DNA of 64,000 nucleotides, from positions 310,001-374,000 of the forward strand of contig NZ_VCGY01000001.1 in assembly GCF_016597725.1 (NCBI RefSeq), read 5' to 3'. Below are positions 24,710 through 35,506 of this stretch, piece after piece. The stretch is from Marinobacter sp. 1-4A (lineage in GTDB: Bacteria; Pseudomonadota; Gammaproteobacteria; Pseudomonadales; Oleiphilaceae). The first letter of the stretch is position 1. Each line of letters opens with the position of its first letter. Below the pieces are notes generated by a model, which did not search any database, was not told the origin of the DNA, and was given only the letters and a program-made list of their open reading frames with translations. The position numbers and the translations under genes are program-made.

Positions 24710-26182
24710 TTAGAGTTTATGAACCGCTTTAATCCAGCCCTCATACAAAGCGTCGCGTTTCTCCTTTGTCATGACCGGTTCAAAGCTCCGATCACATCGC
24801 CACAAACTGGCGAGTTCATCCAGCGACTTGTAAACGCCCGCTTTAAGCCCGGCCAAATAAGCCACCCCCAAAGCCGTTGTTTCAACCACTGACGGCCGAT
24901 CAACCCTCGCACCCAAAATATCCGCAAGAAACTGCAAAACCCAGTTGTTCGTTACCATGCCGCCATCAACTCGCAGGTTGATGGGCCGCATACCATCTTT
25001 TTCCATGGCTTTTTGCAGATCTTTGGTTTGGTAACACACAGACTGCAACCCCGCAGTGACAATTTCTTTGATGCCGGTATCTCTGGTTAAACCAAAAATG
25101 GCGCCGCGTGCGTCTGGATCCCAGTAAGGTGCGCCCAAACCGGTAAAGGCTGGTACCAAATAAACACCATGATCCACTGGTGTGCCCTCTGCCAAAGGTT
25201 CAGTGTCACAGGCGTTTTGAATGAGCTGGAGACCATCTCGAAGCCATTGAATCGCCGCCCCGGCAACAAAAATACTGCCTTCCATAGCGTAAGTGGGCTT
25301 ACCGTTTAGGCGGTAGGCTACGGTGGTTAGCAGCCTGTGTTCAGATTTCAGTGCCTTATCGCCGGTATTCAGCATCAGAAAGCACCCGGTGCCGTAGGTG
25401 CTTTTCGCCATGCCAACGTCGAAACAGGTCTGACCAAACAGAGCGGCCTGCTGGTCGCCTGCCACCCCAAGTACAGGTACCCCGTTAAGGGCTCCGCCAT
25501 CCACAATTTCCCCAAAATCATCGGCCGAGTCCATCACCTCTGGCAACAGCGATTCCGGTATATTGAATAATTCGAGCAGCTCTGGATCCCATTGCTGGGT
25601 ATGGATATTAAACAGCAAGGTTCGGCTTGCATTGGTGGCGTCGGTTTTGTGCTCGCGCCCACCAGTCAGATGCCACAGCAGAAAGCAGTCGACTGTTCCG
25701 AATGCCAATTCTCCACGCTCAGCACGTTCACGAGCCCCCGGAACATTGTCTAGAATCCACCGGATTTTAGTGGCCGAAAAGTAGGGATCAATTAACAACC
25801 CGGTTTTGCTGTGAACACCCGGCTCGTGGCTGGAGCTCTTGAGTGACTTGCAATATGAGGCTGTTCGTCGGTCTTGCCAAACGATTGCGTTATAAACCGG
25901 CTTACCTGTTTTCCTGTCCCAGACGATGGTGGTTTCCCGCTGGTTGGTAATGCCGACAGCAACCACCTTATCGCCTTCACCGCACTCTTCCGCCATTAGA
26001 TCGGTGCAGGTTTGCTTTACTGAGGACCAAATATCATCCGGGTTGTGCTCCACCCACCCGCTATCTGGAAAATGCTGGGGGAACTCCTGCTGGCGAACGG
26101 CGTGTATATTCCCCTTCAAGTCAAAAAGTATGGCTCGAGAGCTCGTTGTTCCCTGATCAATGGACAGTAGGTACTGGCTCAT
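24710..26182 (-). CDS. glpK: Glycerol kinase
   Basis: A 490-residue FGGY kinase that phosphorylates glycerol to sn-glycerol-3-phosphate in the cytoplasm, trapping what the GlpSTPQUV importer brings in. It has the N-terminal phosphate loop [17 protein letters not shown], the substrate region [12 protein letters not shown], and FGGY-type motifs [18 protein letters not shown] and [12 protein letters not shown]. Length and motifs are normal for GlpK. It is convergent with the regulator gene and divergent from glpR. Confidence 0.96.
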   Translation of the reverse strand: MSQYLLSIDQGTTSSRAILFDLKGNIHAVRQQEFPQHFPDSGWVEHNPDDIWSSVKQTCTDLMAEECGEGDKVVAVGITNQRETTIVWDRKTGKPVYNAIVWQDRRTASYCKSLKSSSHEPGVHSKTGLLIDPYFSATKIRWILDNVPGARERAERGELAFGTVDCFLLWHLTGGREHKTDATNASRTLLFNIHTQQWDPELLELFNIPESLLPEVMDSADDFGEIVDGGALNGVPVLGVAGDQQAALFGQTCFDVGMAKSTYGTGCFLMLNTGDKALKSEHRLLTTVAYRLNGKPTYAMEGSIFVAGAAIQWLRDGLQLIQNACDTEPLAEGTPVDHGVYLVPAFTGLGAPYWDPDARGAIFGLTRDTGIKEIVTAGLQSVCYQTKDLQKAMEKDGMRPINLRVDGGMVTNNWVLQFLADILGARVDRPSVVETTALGVAYLAGLKAGVYKSLDELASLWRCDRSFEPVMTKEKRDALYEGWIKAVHKL

Positions 26183-26392
26183 TTCGTTTTCGTCCTCGCT
26201 TTCTTATTTGTTCGCATTTTTGCCTTTTTGAATATGAATGCCAAGAAGTTTTGCAAACCGCGCCAGCTACCAAAGAGATAAGCCGCTCAAAAGGCTGTAA
26301 AAAACAGCCAAAAAGACTAAACTTTATTCTAGCAGAGTTTACAAACGCTCATTATTTCGAATAAGAAAAGCGACAGGGTGGAGGTTAGTTTA

Positions 26393-27151
26393 ATGGCGCA
26401 GCGGCGGCGACAGGATCTGATTATGGAACTGATCCAGCAAAACGGTTTTGTGACAACCGAGCAGCTAGTGGAGCAATTCAAAGTAACGCCTCAAACCATC
26501 CGCAGAGACCTGAACGAACTCGCGAAAGAGAAGAAACTCCGCCGTCACCATGGCGGTGCCGGAATCGATTCGAGCACCGTGAACACTGCCTATCAGGCTA
26601 GAAAAATCATGGACTTGGAGGCCAAAGAACGTATCGCCTCTGCCATGGTTGCACTCATACCAGACAATTCCTCAATGTTCATCAACATTGGTACCACCAC
26701 TGAAACCATCGCTAAAGCCCTGTTGGAAAAAAATAATTTGCAGGTTGTGACCAATAACCTTCATGTTGCTTCCATCCTCTCCGCAAAAGAGGACTTCCAC
26801 GTGATTATCGCGGGTGGCGAAGTGCGCAGTCGCGACGGCGGCATTGTAGGCGAAGCCACCCGGGATTTTATTAACCAGTTTAAAATGGATTTTGGCATTA
26901 TCGGAATCAGCGGCATTCACAACGACGGCTCTCTACTGGACTTCGATTACCGGGAAGTCCGTGTCGCACAAGCCATTATCGCCAACTCAGACCAAGTTTT
27001 GCTCGCTGCCGACCACTCGAAATTTGGCCGCAATGCAATGGTTAGGTTAGGCAATATTACCCAAGCCGATCATGTATTTACCGACCAACAGCCCCCCGCT
27101 GAAATATCCCAACTTCTGAACGAGCAAGGAATCAAGCTTCACCTCGTTTAA
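26393..27151 (+). CDS. glpR: Glycerol-3-phosphate regulon repressor, DeoR family
   Basis: A 252-residue DeoR-type repressor: winged HTH at residues 1-60 (RRQDLIMELIQQNGFVTTEQ, TPQTIRRDLNELAKE, HHGGA) and a sugar-phosphate-binding domain (NIGTTTETIAKALL, VTNNLHVASILS, GGEVRSRDGGIVG). In the family glycerol-3-phosphate releases it from DNA. It lies between glpK and glpD and is expected to control both. GGAGG sits 8 nt before the ATG at 26393; a GTG at 26378 is unlikely because it lies upstream of that site. Confidence 0.92.
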   Translation: MAQRRRQDLIMELIQQNGFVTTEQLVEQFKVTPQTIRRDLNELAKEKKLRRHHGGAGIDSSTVNTAYQARKIMDLEAKERIASAMVALIPDNSSMFINIGTTTETIAKALLEKNNLQVVTNNLHVASILSAKEDFHVIIAGGEVRSRDGGIVGEATRDFINQFKMDFGIIGISGIHNDGSLLDFDYREVRVAQAIIANSDQVLLAADHSKFGRNAMVRLGNITQADHVFTDQQPPAEISQLLNEQGIKLHLV

Positions 27152-27264
27152 CCAGCCCGATAGATACAGGAGATGTTTAGGCAACCTGCCTTCTCTTGCC
27201 TCACGCTTAAATCTTCGTTTATTTTCTAAATTTTCCTTTACGAATATCTGTGTCTTTCGCATAC

Positions 27265-27280
27265 TGTTCGATAGCGCATT
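27265..27280. promoter_or_regulatory. Candidate GlpR operator upstream of glpD
   Basis: TGTTCGATAGCGCATT has one half matching the E. coli GlpR operator half-site TGTTCGAT; the other half is poor. A further ATCGAAT lies about 17 nt downstream, making TTCGAT/ATCGAA a loose inverted pair. It is placed between glpR and glpD, 60-80 nt before the glpD start. This is suggestive only. Confidence 0.35.
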
Positions 27281-27342
27281 TGAGCATCGAATATTTCACT
27301 TCAAAAAGACGCCTTTCGTTCGGCGGCAGGAGATGACGAGCA

Positions 27343-28935
27343 ATGACTTTGGGGCACGAACAGTATGACGTTGTCATCGTTGGGGGCGGTGTCAATGGGA
27401 CAGGTATAGCGATGGATGCCGCAGGGCGTGGCCTCAAGGTACTGCTGTGTGAAATGAACGATTTGGCTTCAGCAACTTCGTCAAACAGCAGCAAGCTCAT
27501 TCACGGGGGGCTACGCTATCTGGAGCACTATGAGTTCCGGCTTGTGCAAAAGGCCTTGGCTGAACGTGAGTCTCTTCTGAGAAATTCACCCCATATCATG
27601 TGGCCGATGCGCTTTCGCCTCCCTCACCGACCCCACCTGCGGCCAGCCTGGATGATACGTACAGGCTTGTTTCTTTATGATCATCTTGCAAAGCGTGAAA
27701 TCCTTCCCGGATCTCGGTCGATCCGTTTTGATGGATCAGGTCCGCTAAAGCCCGATATTACCAAAGGCTTTGAGTATTCCGATGGCTGGGTTGATGATGC
27801 CAGACTGGTTGTACTAACCGCCAAGAAAGCTCAGCAGTGCGGCGCAACTATCATGACAAGAACCAAGTGTGTTCATGCTGAGCGAGGGGACAAAAACTGG
27901 GCGATCACGCTACGCAACACGGTGAGCGCAGAAGAGCAAACCGTCTCGGCCAAGGTGATTGTTAATGCATCCGGCCCTTGGGTGAGCAAGCTATTTGGTG
28001 AAACCCTCTCCATGCCTGCGCCCAAGATGATCCGCATGGTCAAAGGCAGCCATATTGTTGTGCCTCGACTCAATCGTGAGCAGGAAGCCTATATTCTGCA
28101 AAACGAGGACGAACGCATTGTGTTCGTCATTCCCTATGAGGACCACTTTTCTCTGGTAGGCACGACAGATGTTGAGTACGAAGGTGACCCCAAAGAAGCC
28201 AAAATTTCACAGGAAGAGACAGACTACCTGCTGGATATTGTGAATGCCCATTTCGTTCGCCAACTGACGCCCTCCGACGTGGTTTGGTCCTACTCCGGTG
28301 TGAGACCCCTAATGGATGGCGAAGAGGAAAACGCACAGAAAGCATCCCGCGACTACTCTTTTGAAGTTAACCAAGAGAAAGGCAAAGCACCCCTGATTTC
28401 TGTGTTTGGAGGGAAAATCACCACTTACCGGAAGCTTGCAGAGGCAGCAACCAACAAACTCTGCCACTTTTTTCCGGAGACTGGTGGCTATTGGACGAAA
28501 ACCGCGATCTTGCCCGGTGGCGATTTCGATAATCAAGACAACCTCACCACGGCACTTCAGCAGGAGTTTCCTTGGTTGCCCGAGGCGGTTCTAAGCCGTT
28601 ATGTGCGAACCTACGGCACGACTTCCCGAGACATTTTGCAGGGCTGCACCTCAATAGCCGATCTAGGTGAGCTTTTCGCTGGTACGCTTTATGAGAAAGA
28701 GGTTCAGCATCTTGTGAAAAACGAATGGGCCATGACCTCAGAGGATATACTCTGGCGTAGAACCAAACAGGGGCTCTATGCATCTGTGAGCAATGTCGAA
28801 GCGCTTGATACCTACCTTCGAAGCAAGGTTATAGCAGCGATGCAATCCGTTCCTGAAGCTTCGGTATCACCTCTTGTTCAAACCAAGGATTCCGACGCAA
28901 CCAAAGGTTGTTACGCGGGCTCGGGTGGGGCATAG
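27343..28935 (+). CDS. glpD: Aerobic glycerol-3-phosphate dehydrogenase
   Basis: A 530-residue FAD enzyme of the inner membrane face that oxidises glycerol-3-phosphate to dihydroxyacetone phosphate and passes electrons to quinone. It has the Rossmann motif DVVIVGGGVNGTGIAMDAAGRG near the N-terminus, the signature SNSSKLIHGGLRYLE, and VSVFGGKITTYRKLAE-type C-terminal motifs. It is about 30 residues longer than E. coli GlpD. The last 35 codons run antisense through the catalytic end of the convergent UDG gene. Confidence 0.95.
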   Translation: MTLGHEQYDVVIVGGGVNGTGIAMDAAGRGLKVLLCEMNDLASATSSNSSKLIHGGLRYLEHYEFRLVQKALAERESLLRNSPHIMWPMRFRLPHRPHLRPAWMIRTGLFLYDHLAKREILPGSRSIRFDGSGPLKPDITKGFEYSDGWVDDARLVVLTAKKAQQCGATIMTRTKCVHAERGDKNWAITLRNTVSAEEQTVSAKVIVNASGPWVSKLFGETLSMPAPKMIRMVKGSHIVVPRLNREQEAYILQNEDERIVFVIPYEDHFSLVGTTDVEYEGDPKEAKISQEETDYLLDIVNAHFVRQLTPSDVVWSYSGVRPLMDGEEENAQKASRDYSFEVNQEKGKAPLISVFGGKITTYRKLAEAATNKLCHFFPETGGYWTKTAILPGGDFDNQDNLTTALQQEFPWLPEAVLSRYVRTYGTTSRDILQGCTSIADLGELFAGTLYEKEVQHLVKNEWAMTSEDILWRRTKQGLYASVSNVEALDTYLRSKVIAAMQSVPEASVSPLVQTKDSDATKGCYAGSGGA

Positions 28936-29422
28936 GCAGTACATCTGGCCAGTATTGTCGCCAGTTCTGGACGTTTTCAGTAACGGACCTTTTCGCTCCT
29001 GAAAGATGCCAGCTATGGGCATACTGGCCAATCACTAGAGTCAGCGCTACATTGGGTAGTCGCTGCAGCAAAGCGTTACGCCAAGCCGGGGCACACTCCG
29101 GCCGGGGCGGCAAATCACCGGATTTGCCCGCGCCCGGGTAGCAAAAGCCCATGGGCAAAATGGCCAGCTTCTGGTCATCATAAAACGCCTCTCGCGTTAT
29201 ACCCATCCATTGCCGAAGTCGGTCACCACTGGGGTCATTGAATGGCAACCCGGTTTCATGAACACGCCTACCCGGTGCCTGACCCACCACCAAAATACGG
29301 GACTCCGGTGATAGCTGTACCACAGGTCTGGGTCCATACGGCAAAGCCTCCGCACAAATCGTGCAGGCTCGCACCTGTTGAACAAGTTCTTCAAAAGATA
29401 GCTCTTCAAGGGTTTGCGTCAT
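28829..29422 (-). CDS. Uracil-DNA glycosylase family protein with Fe-S cysteines
   Basis: 197 residues. The UDG-fold motifs are G47-QAPG51 (RVHETGLPFNDPSGDRL follows) and H166-PSPRN171. Four cysteines, C20-TI-C23, C94 and C110, have the spacing of the iron-sulfur UDG families. It probably removes uracil from DNA or is a close relative; the RRVHETG loop differs from classic family 4 and superficially recalls UdgX, but the UdgX RRIHK motif is absent. The ATG at 29422 (MTQTLEEL) fits family starts better than the longer frame. Residues 163-197 lie antisense to the end of glpD. Confidence 0.8.
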   Translation of the reverse strand: MTQTLEELSFEELVQQVRACTICAEALPYGPRPVVQLSPESRILVVGQAPGRRVHETGLPFNDPSGDRLRQWMGITREAFYDDQKLAILPMGFCYPGAGKSGDLPPRPECAPAWRNALLQRLPNVALTLVIGQYAHSWHLSGAKRSVTENVQNWRQYWPDVLPMPHPSPRNNLWLRRNPWFEQEVIPKLQERIASLL

Positions 29423-29541
29423 AGGCTCTGCGTCATCCGGGCGATTGCAACAAAAGCGTTTTCCCGTAACCATATAGCTCAAAATTCAATGCAGCAAGCC
29501 GGTGCCGGTCTCCGGAACATCTGCAAAATCAGGAATGAACA

Positions 29542-30285
29542 ATGAACGCAAAAGTGGGTGACCTTTCCTTGCCAGAGATTGATGTTGAAGAGTTCCGAAA
29601 GGTTGTTCGCAGCCGCAGGTCTGTTCGGCGTTTCACAGATGAGCCCATCCCGGATGCCGTACTTGAAGATTGCTTGGAGCTGGCCACGCTGGCGCCAAAC
29701 TCCAGTAATTTGCAACCTTGGGAGTTTTATGTCGTAAGAACACCGGCACTGCGAAGCAAGTTAGCAGAAGCTTGTCTTGGTCAGAATGCAGCCACCACTG
29801 CCCCGGTGCTCATCGCCATCGTTGCGCGCCCGGACACATGGCGCAAGCACGCCCAACTTGCGATAGAAGATTGGCCAAAGGACGAAAAACTGCCTTCTAT
29901 CGTTGAGAAGTACTATAAAAAAGTCGCACCCATTCACTACAATCAGGGGCCGTTCGGGCTTCTGGGCGTGGCCAAAAAGACCGCCGGGCTGGCTGTGGGC
30001 CTAGCTCGACCGGTTCCCCGCGGACCCTATTCAGTGAATGAAATGAAGGTGTGGGCAACCAAATCCACCGCTTTGGCCGCACAGAACCTGATGCTGGCAT
30101 TGCGCGCACACGGTTTCGACTCCTGCCCCATGGAAGGAATGGACGAATGCCGCGTGAAGAAACTGTTGAACCTACCCTCCAAAGGGCTGGTAACCATGGT
30201 ATTGGCGGCTGGCCGTCGCGCCGAAAACGGCGTTTATAACAGCCAATACAGATTCGATCAGAAAACTCTCGTTCACTACTTGTAA
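29542..30285 (+). CDS. Nitroreductase family protein
   Basis: A 247-residue FMN-dependent nitroreductase-fold protein. It has the FMN-binding N-terminal motif VVRSRRSVRRFTDEPIPDAV, then LATLAPNSSNLQPWEFYVV, and the C-terminal AAQNLMLALRAHGFDSCPM. It reduces an unidentified substrate with NAD(P)H. It is longer than the ~200-residue norm because of an insert around residues 110-160 (PIHYNQGPFGLLGVAKKTAG..). It stands alone between the UDG and edd genes, convergent with edd. Confidence 0.85.
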   Translation: MNAKVGDLSLPEIDVEEFRKVVRSRRSVRRFTDEPIPDAVLEDCLELATLAPNSSNLQPWEFYVVRTPALRSKLAEACLGQNAATTAPVLIAIVARPDTWRKHAQLAIEDWPKDEKLPSIVEKYYKKVAPIHYNQGPFGLLGVAKKTAGLAVGLARPVPRGPYSVNEMKVWATKSTALAAQNLMLALRAHGFDSCPMEGMDECRVKKLLNLPSKGLVTMVLAAGRRAENGVYNSQYRFDQKTLVHYL

Positions 30286-30314
30286 AAAGCCTGTCGGCGG
30301 TCTGCCCCTGATTT

Positions 30315-32135
30315 TCAGGGGCTACTGACGCCCAAAACGCTGGCGCCTTCTTCCGGCGTGCTCACCGCGCGCCGCATCCAGCCAAACAGCTCTCTGCCGT
30401 AGCCTTGATGATATGCCGATAAATCCGGCCTAGCTGGCTCTCGCTTTGCGAACTCGGCCTCATCCGTCACAATCGATAAGATACCTCTATCGGCATCCAG
30501 ACAAATCAGGTCGCCATCCTGAACCCTCGCAAGGGGGCCACCGTCGAGTGCTTCGGGATACACATGAATCGCCGCCGGAACCTTGCCTGAGGCGCCAGAC
30601 ATACGGCCATCGGTTACCAAACCAACTTTGTACCCGCGGTCCTGCAACACACCAAGATATGGTGTCAGCTTGTGTAGCTCAGGCATGCCGTTCGATCTCG
30701 GGCCTTGAAAACGCACAATAACAACGCAGTCCTTATCAAGCACTCCAGCCTCAAACGCCGCTTTTAACTCGTTTTGATCATTGAATATGACAGCAGGTGC
30801 TTCAACTCGATGGTGCTCTGGCGCAACCGCAGATACCTTGATAACGCCCCGGCCCAAATTCCCGTCCAATACCTTTAGGCCACCGTCTGGTGCAAAAGGC
30901 TCTGCCGCACTACTGAGCACATCCGGGCGCAAACTCTCTCTGAGTGCTGGCTTCCAAACCAGCTTGCCAGATTCAAGCTCTGGCATTCGGGTATATCGCT
31001 CAAGACCATGCCCGACAACCGTCTCTACATCGTTATGCAAAAGCCCCTTTTCAAGCAGCTCACGAATCAGAAATGGCGTACCACCTGCCTCGTGGAACGC
31101 ATTAATATCTTCTTCGCCGTTGGGGTAGATTCGGGTCATGGAGGGCACAACGGAGGACAGATCGGCGTAATCAGCCCAGTCAATGATAATGCCTGCGGCA
31201 CGGGCAATCGCAACCCAGTGCAACGTATGGTTGGTTGATCCTCCGGTTACCAGAAGGGCAACCAGTGCGTTGACGATGCTTTTTTCACTAACCATATCGC
31301 CAAGGCCAAACTCCCCACCTTGAGGTTTGGACAACCGAATAACCTGCTCTGTCGCTGCACGGGTCAGCTGTTCTCTCAGTGGTGTGTTCGGATGGATAAA
31401 CGCGGCGCCCGGCAAGTGCAAGCCCATAACTTCCACCAGAAGCTGGTTACTGTTTGCTGTGCCATAGAATGTGCAGGTACCCGGGCTGTGATAGGACCGG
31501 CTCTCAGCCTCCAGCAACTGGTCTTTGCCAATTTTTCCCTCTGCATACAATTGCCGGATACGCTGCTTTTCCTTGTTCGGCAAACCTGACGGCATAGGGC
31601 CAGCAGGCACCAGAATACTGGGTAAGTAGCCAAAACTAAGTGCGCCAATCAACAACCCCGGAACAATCTTGTCACAAATGCCCAACAACAGTGTGGCATC
31701 GAACATGTTGTGACTAAGTGCCACCGCTGTGCTCATGGCAATGGTGTCCCGCGAGAACAGGCTGAGCTCCATCCCCGGCTGCCCCTGAGTCACTCCATCA
31801 CACATAGCAGGCGTACCACCGGCAAACTGTGCCACGGACCCCATGCCATGGGCCGCGTCACGGATAACGTCCGGAAAAGCCGCATAGGGCTGGTGTGCCG
31901 AGAGCATGTCGTTATAGGCAGAAACCATCGCCACATTGGCCTTGTTCATCAGCTTCAGGGTGTCTTTGTCGCTCTGGCCGCAGGCTGCAAAACCGTGGGC
32001 GAGATTTCCGCAGGAAAGTGTGCCCCTATGGGGTGCGCTGGCTTTTAGCTCACGCATGCGTTTGAGGTAATCCTTTCGAGAAGCGCGGCTGCGGTCGATA
32101 ATTCTTTGCGTTACTGATTGGACAGTCAGGTGCAT
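30315..32135 (-). CDS. edd: 6-phosphogluconate dehydratase
   Basis: A 606-residue [4Fe-4S] dehydratase of the IlvD/Edd family that converts 6-phosphogluconate to 2-keto-3-deoxy-6-phosphogluconate, the first Entner-Doudoroff step. Motifs: [51 protein letters not shown] and [12 protein letters not shown]. Length is normal. It is divergent from gap across a 168-nt region with HexR-like boxes. A GCCCCTG-ATTTT-CAGGGGC hairpin overlaps its stop codon. Confidence 0.95.
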   Translation of the reverse strand: MHLTVQSVTQRIIDRSRASRKDYLKRMRELKASAPHRGTLSCGNLAHGFAACGQSDKDTLKLMNKANVAMVSAYNDMLSAHQPYAAFPDVIRDAAHGMGSVAQFAGGTPAMCDGVTQGQPGMELSLFSRDTIAMSTAVALSHNMFDATLLLGICDKIVPGLLIGALSFGYLPSILVPAGPMPSGLPNKEKQRIRQLYAEGKIGKDQLLEAESRSYHSPGTCTFYGTANSNQLLVEVMGLHLPGAAFIHPNTPLREQLTRAATEQVIRLSKPQGGEFGLGDMVSEKSIVNALVALLVTGGSTNHTLHWVAIARAAGIIIDWADYADLSSVVPSMTRIYPNGEEDINAFHEAGGTPFLIRELLEKGLLHNDVETVVGHGLERYTRMPELESGKLVWKPALRESLRPDVLSSAAEPFAPDGGLKVLDGNLGRGVIKVSAVAPEHHRVEAPAVIFNDQNELKAAFEAGVLDKDCVVIVRFQGPRSNGMPELHKLTPYLGVLQDRGYKVGLVTDGRMSGASGKVPAAIHVYPEALDGGPLARVQDGDLICLDADRGILSIVTDEAEFAKREPARPDLSAYHQGYGRELFGWMRRAVSTPEEGASVLGVSSP

Positions 32136-32175
32136 GGTGGAGCTCCAGTCTCAAAACTAATGCAATCACAATAAA

Positions 32176-32195
32176 TACTACGTAATTTTACCTTC
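32176..32195. promoter_or_regulatory. HexR-like box, edd side of edd/gap promoter region
   Basis: TACTACGTAATTTTACC contains the dyad GTAATTTTAC (32182-32191), close to the published HexR box type TGTAATTTTACTACA. It lies about 40-60 nt upstream of edd. HexR represses such genes until 2-keto-3-deoxy-6-phosphogluconate binds it. Confidence 0.6.
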
Positions 32196-32240
32196 TTTTT
32201 TCGCTCAATACCGTTTCAATGTTCATATTCGAGCATTATT

Positions 32241-32270
32241 TTGTTATGTTTACTACATCACAAACATAAT
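32241..32270 (+). promoter_or_regulatory. gap promoter overlapped by HexR-like box
   Basis: TTGTTA (32241-32246) and CATAAT (32265-32270) are 18 nt apart and could be the -35 and -10 of gap. The HexR-like sequence TGTTATGTTTACTACA (32242-32257) covers the -35 and spacer, the placement expected for repression. Confidence 0.55.
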
Positions 32271-32303
32271 TCAAACAAAAACACCTAGATCAGGACTCAG
32301 ACT

Positions 32304-33308
32304 ATGACAATTCGTATCGCGATCAATGGTTTTGGGCGGATTGGCCGCAACACTTTACGGGCACTTTATGAAAACAACTACCGCGACAAACTTCAGGTCA
32401 TCGCCATCAATGACCTTGGGGATGCAGAAACCAACGCCCACCTACTCAAATATGACAGTGTACACGGGCGGTTTGACGCTGAAGTCAGCCACGATGCGGA
32501 ATCCCTCACCATAAACGGCGATCGAATTGCCATTACTGCCACCCGCAACCCGGAAGAACTGCCATGGAGCGACCTGAATATTGACGTTGTCTTCGAGTGC
32601 ACAGGGCTCTTCACCAAGCGCGCTAAAGCAGAAGCCCACCTAAAGGCCGGAGCCCGAAAAGTCATTATCTCTGCACCAAGTCCGGATGCTGATGCCATGG
32701 TCGTCTATGGTGTTAACCACGACGTTCTAACAGCAAAGCACACTATTATTTCGAGTGCCTCCTGCACAACTAATTGCCTTGCACCGGTTGCTGAAGCCTT
32801 GCACAAGGCCATTGGCATCGAAAGCGGTCTAATGACGACAATACACTCATACACCAACGATCAAAATTTGAGCGACGTCTATCACTCCGACCTTTACCGT
32901 GCACGCTCTGCAACTCAATCGATGATTCCAACTCAAACCGGTGCTGCAGCCGCAATTGGAAAAATTATCCCTGAGCTCTCGGGAAAGCTTGACGGGCTGG
33001 CAGTTCGGGTTCCTACCATTAACGTCTCTTTGGTCGATTTCGGTTTTATTGCAAGTAGAGAAACATCGGTAGAAGAGGTCAATGCAGCTGTAAAAGCTGC
33101 TGCTGAATCAAATCCGGTGCTGGGATACAACCTTGAGAAATTGGTTAGTATTGATTTCAACCATAATGCACTCTCTAGCATTTTCGACGCCAACCACACT
33201 CGCGTGCTGGGCTGTCATGTAAAAGTCATGGCTTGGTACGATAATGAGTGGGGCTTTTCAAACCGAATGCTAGACAACGCACTCGCGCTGATGAAGGCCA
33301 GCCAATAG
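32304..33308 (+). CDS. gap: Glyceraldehyde-3-phosphate dehydrogenase, type I
   Basis: A 334-residue NAD-dependent dehydrogenase: Rossmann start [19 protein letters not shown] and active-site Cys in [12 protein letters not shown]. It links the triose phosphates from both glycerol (via GlpD) and the Entner-Doudoroff aldolase to lower glycolysis. It is 68 nt ahead of pyk and likely cotranscribed. Marinobacter-like genomes often carry a second gap elsewhere, so this copy is probably the sugar-catabolic one (inference). Confidence 0.95.
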   Translation: MTIRIAINGFGRIGRNTLRALYENNYRDKLQVIAINDLGDAETNAHLLKYDSVHGRFDAEVSHDAESLTINGDRIAITATRNPEELPWSDLNIDVVFECTGLFTKRAKAEAHLKAGARKVIISAPSPDADAMVVYGVNHDVLTAKHTIISSASCTTNCLAPVAEALHKAIGIESGLMTTIHSYTNDQNLSDVYHSDLYRARSATQSMIPTQTGAAAAIGKIIPELSGKLDGLAVRVPTINVSLVDFGFIASRETSVEEVNAAVKAAAESNPVLGYNLEKLVSIDFNHNALSSIFDANHTRVLGCHVKVMAWYDNEWGFSNRMLDNALALMKASQ

Positions 33309-33376
33309 AATCGATCAACCCGCAATCGCCCGCACACGTGGGCGACATTAACTCGAACATCAAAGGGACACGAAAT

Positions 33377-34825
33377 ATGCTCAGGCGTACCAAGATAGTC
33401 GCCACCCTCGGCCCCGCCACAGACACACCAGAATCGCTGGCTGCCATCATCCGCGCCGGAGTAGATGTTACCCGGTTAAACTTTTCCCACGGCAGTGCTG
33501 ACGAACACCTGGAACGCGCCAGACAAGTGCGCAAGGCGGCCGCAGCGCAAGGGCGGTTCGTGGCGATACTTGCCGATCTGCAGGGCCCAAAGCTACGCAT
33601 TGCACGCTTTGCGGACAACAAGGTGACTCTGAAAACAGGACAAACCTTTGTTCTGGATGCCTCAATGGATAAAGAGGCGGGTACGGAAGAGCGTGTAGGC
33701 ATCGACTATGAACAGCTGATTAACGATGTAAAGCCGGGCGACATTCTTGTTCTGGACGACGGCCGCATCGAAATGGAAGTGCAGTCGGTTGACAGTCACA
33801 GCATCACATCTTTGGTTCTGATCGGCGGCCCCCTGTCCAATAATAAAGGGCTCAATAAGCGTGGCGGCGGGCTTTCCGCCGATGCGCTAACCGAAAAAGA
33901 CAAGCAGGATATCGTAACGGCCGCACGCCTTGGAGCCGACTACGTAGCCGTTTCGTTTGTCCGCACGGCCGAAGACATGCACACCGCTCGCAAACTGCTT
34001 AAAGAAGCCGGTTCTGATGCAGGTTTGGTTGCAAAAATCGAGCGGGCCGAATTAGCCCACGATGTGGCAGCACTGGATGCGGTTATCGAAGCATCCGACG
34101 TTGTGATGGTGGCCCGTGGCGACCTTGCGGTCGAGATAGGTGATGCGGAGCTTGTGGGTGTGCAGAAGCACATTATTGCGCGAGCTCGAGTATTGGATCG
34201 CGCAGTGATTACTGCAACCCAGATGATGGAGTCTATGATCACCAGCCCAATGCCGACGCGAGCTGAAGTGTCCGATGTGGCAAACGCTGTTATGGACTAC
34301 ACAGATGCCGTTATGTTGTCAGCAGAAACAGCGGTTGGTGATTATCCGGTTGAAGCCGTAGAAGCAATGGCCCGTATATGTATTGGTGCAGAAAAGCACC
34401 CTACGATGCACCAATCGAACCATCGCATACACGAAAGCATGGAACACGTAGATGAGGCCATTGCTTTGTCCGCTATGTATGCAGCCAATCACTTAGACGG
34501 TGTCACGGCGATTATTTGTATGACGGAAACAGGCGCAACGCCCAGACTTATGTCCCGAATCAAATCTAGCCTTCCGATCTTCGCGTACTCCCGGCACCAT
34601 TCAACGCAGCATCGCGTGGTGATGTATCGCGGCGTTCAAACGGTCCCCTTTGATTCTGCAAAGATACCGAATGAACGAACCAATGCGCTGGCTATATCGG
34701 AACTGGTAAACAGGAAAGCCGTAAGCAAAGGCGATTTAGTGGTCATCACCAAAGGTGACTATGTGAACGCTCAAGGCGGAACCAACACCATGAAGATTGT
34801 GCGGGTTGGCTCTGATATCAGCTGA
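33377..34825 (+). CDS. pyk: Pyruvate kinase
   Basis: 482 residues, full length. It converts phosphoenolpyruvate and ADP to pyruvate and ATP. Motifs: [40 protein letters not shown] (catalytic Lys), [15 protein letters not shown] and [10 protein letters not shown]. The ATG at 33377 follows AAGGGA; the longer frame upstream runs into gap and is not protein-like. Its 3' end overlaps the convergent eda stop by 8 nt. Confidence 0.95.
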   Translation: MLRRTKIVATLGPATDTPESLAAIIRAGVDVTRLNFSHGSADEHLERARQVRKAAAAQGRFVAILADLQGPKLRIARFADNKVTLKTGQTFVLDASMDKEAGTEERVGIDYEQLINDVKPGDILVLDDGRIEMEVQSVDSHSITSLVLIGGPLSNNKGLNKRGGGLSADALTEKDKQDIVTAARLGADYVAVSFVRTAEDMHTARKLLKEAGSDAGLVAKIERAELAHDVAALDAVIEASDVVMVARGDLAVEIGDAELVGVQKHIIARARVLDRAVITATQMMESMITSPMPTRAEVSDVANAVMDYTDAVMLSAETAVGDYPVEAVEAMARICIGAEKHPTMHQSNHRIHESMEHVDEAIALSAMYAANHLDGVTAIICMTETGATPRLMSRIKSSLPIFAYSRHHSTQHRVVMYRGVQTVPFDSAKIPNERTNALAISELVNRKAVSKGDLVVITKGDYVNAQGGTNTMKIVRVGSDIS

Positions 34826-35468
34826 GATCACGCAAACTATCCGACGCAATCTCGGTAATCTTAGCCCAGTCTTTCGCTGCAACCGCATCGTCAGGGGTCA
34901 GCCAACTGCCCCCTACGGTTTGCACGTTGTTCAAACCCAGATACCCTCTGGCGGTGTCGCGGCGAATGCCACCAGTCGGGCAAAAGATTGCATCCGGAAA
35001 GGGGCCACTAAAAGCCTTCAACGCAGGTACGCCTCCTGCGACCTCTGCAGGAAAAAACTTAAACTCGCGATAACCCAAACCATAGCCCAGCATTAACTCG
35101 GAAGCCGTAGATACTCCGGGTAAAAGCGCCGCTTCAGAGGTTAATGCAAAATCAAGCAGCGCTTTGGTAACGCCGGGAGTGACGATAAATTGTGCACCTG
35201 CAGTTTCCGCCTGACGGTACTGGGCAATGCAAGTAACCGTGCCAGCACCAACCCAGACTTCTGGCAGAGCCTCTCGTACACTTTTAATCGCCTTAAGCCC
35301 ATGCTCTGTTCGCAAGGTTATTTCCATCACTCGAATACCGCCCTCAAAGAGCGCCTGACAAAGCGGGACGGCATCGTCAGGATTCTTGACGGTGATCACA
35401 GGCATTATCTGTGAAGCACCCAGAACAGATCTGATGCGCTCGCGGTGAAAGCCGGATACATGATTCAT
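34818..35468 (-). CDS. eda: KDPG aldolase (2-dehydro-3-deoxyphosphogluconate aldolase)
   Basis: A 216-residue class I aldolase that splits KDPG to pyruvate and glyceraldehyde-3-phosphate. Schiff-base Lys is in [11 protein letters not shown], with [14 protein letters not shown] (catalytic Glu) and [12 protein letters not shown]. The ATG at 35468 follows GGAGAG. It is third in the zwf-pgl-eda minus-strand operon. Confidence 0.95.
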   Translation of the reverse strand: MNHVSGFHRERIRSVLGASQIMPVITVKNPDDAVPLCQALFEGGIRVMEITLRTEHGLKAIKSVREALPEVWVGAGTVTCIAQYRQAETAGAQFIVTPGVTKALLDFALTSEAALLPGVSTASELMLGYGLGYREFKFFPAEVAGGVPALKAFSGPFPDAIFCPTGGIRRDTARGYLGLNNVQTVGGSWLTPDDAVAAKDWAKITEIASDSLRDLS

Positions 35469-35506
35469 GGTTCTCTCCACAGGGGCTTAATAGGGCTAAC
35501 TATGCT

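Noticed and set aside
28829..29422. UdgX assignment
   Set aside because: The RRVHETG loop looks similar at first, but the diagnostic RRIHK-type insert is not there.
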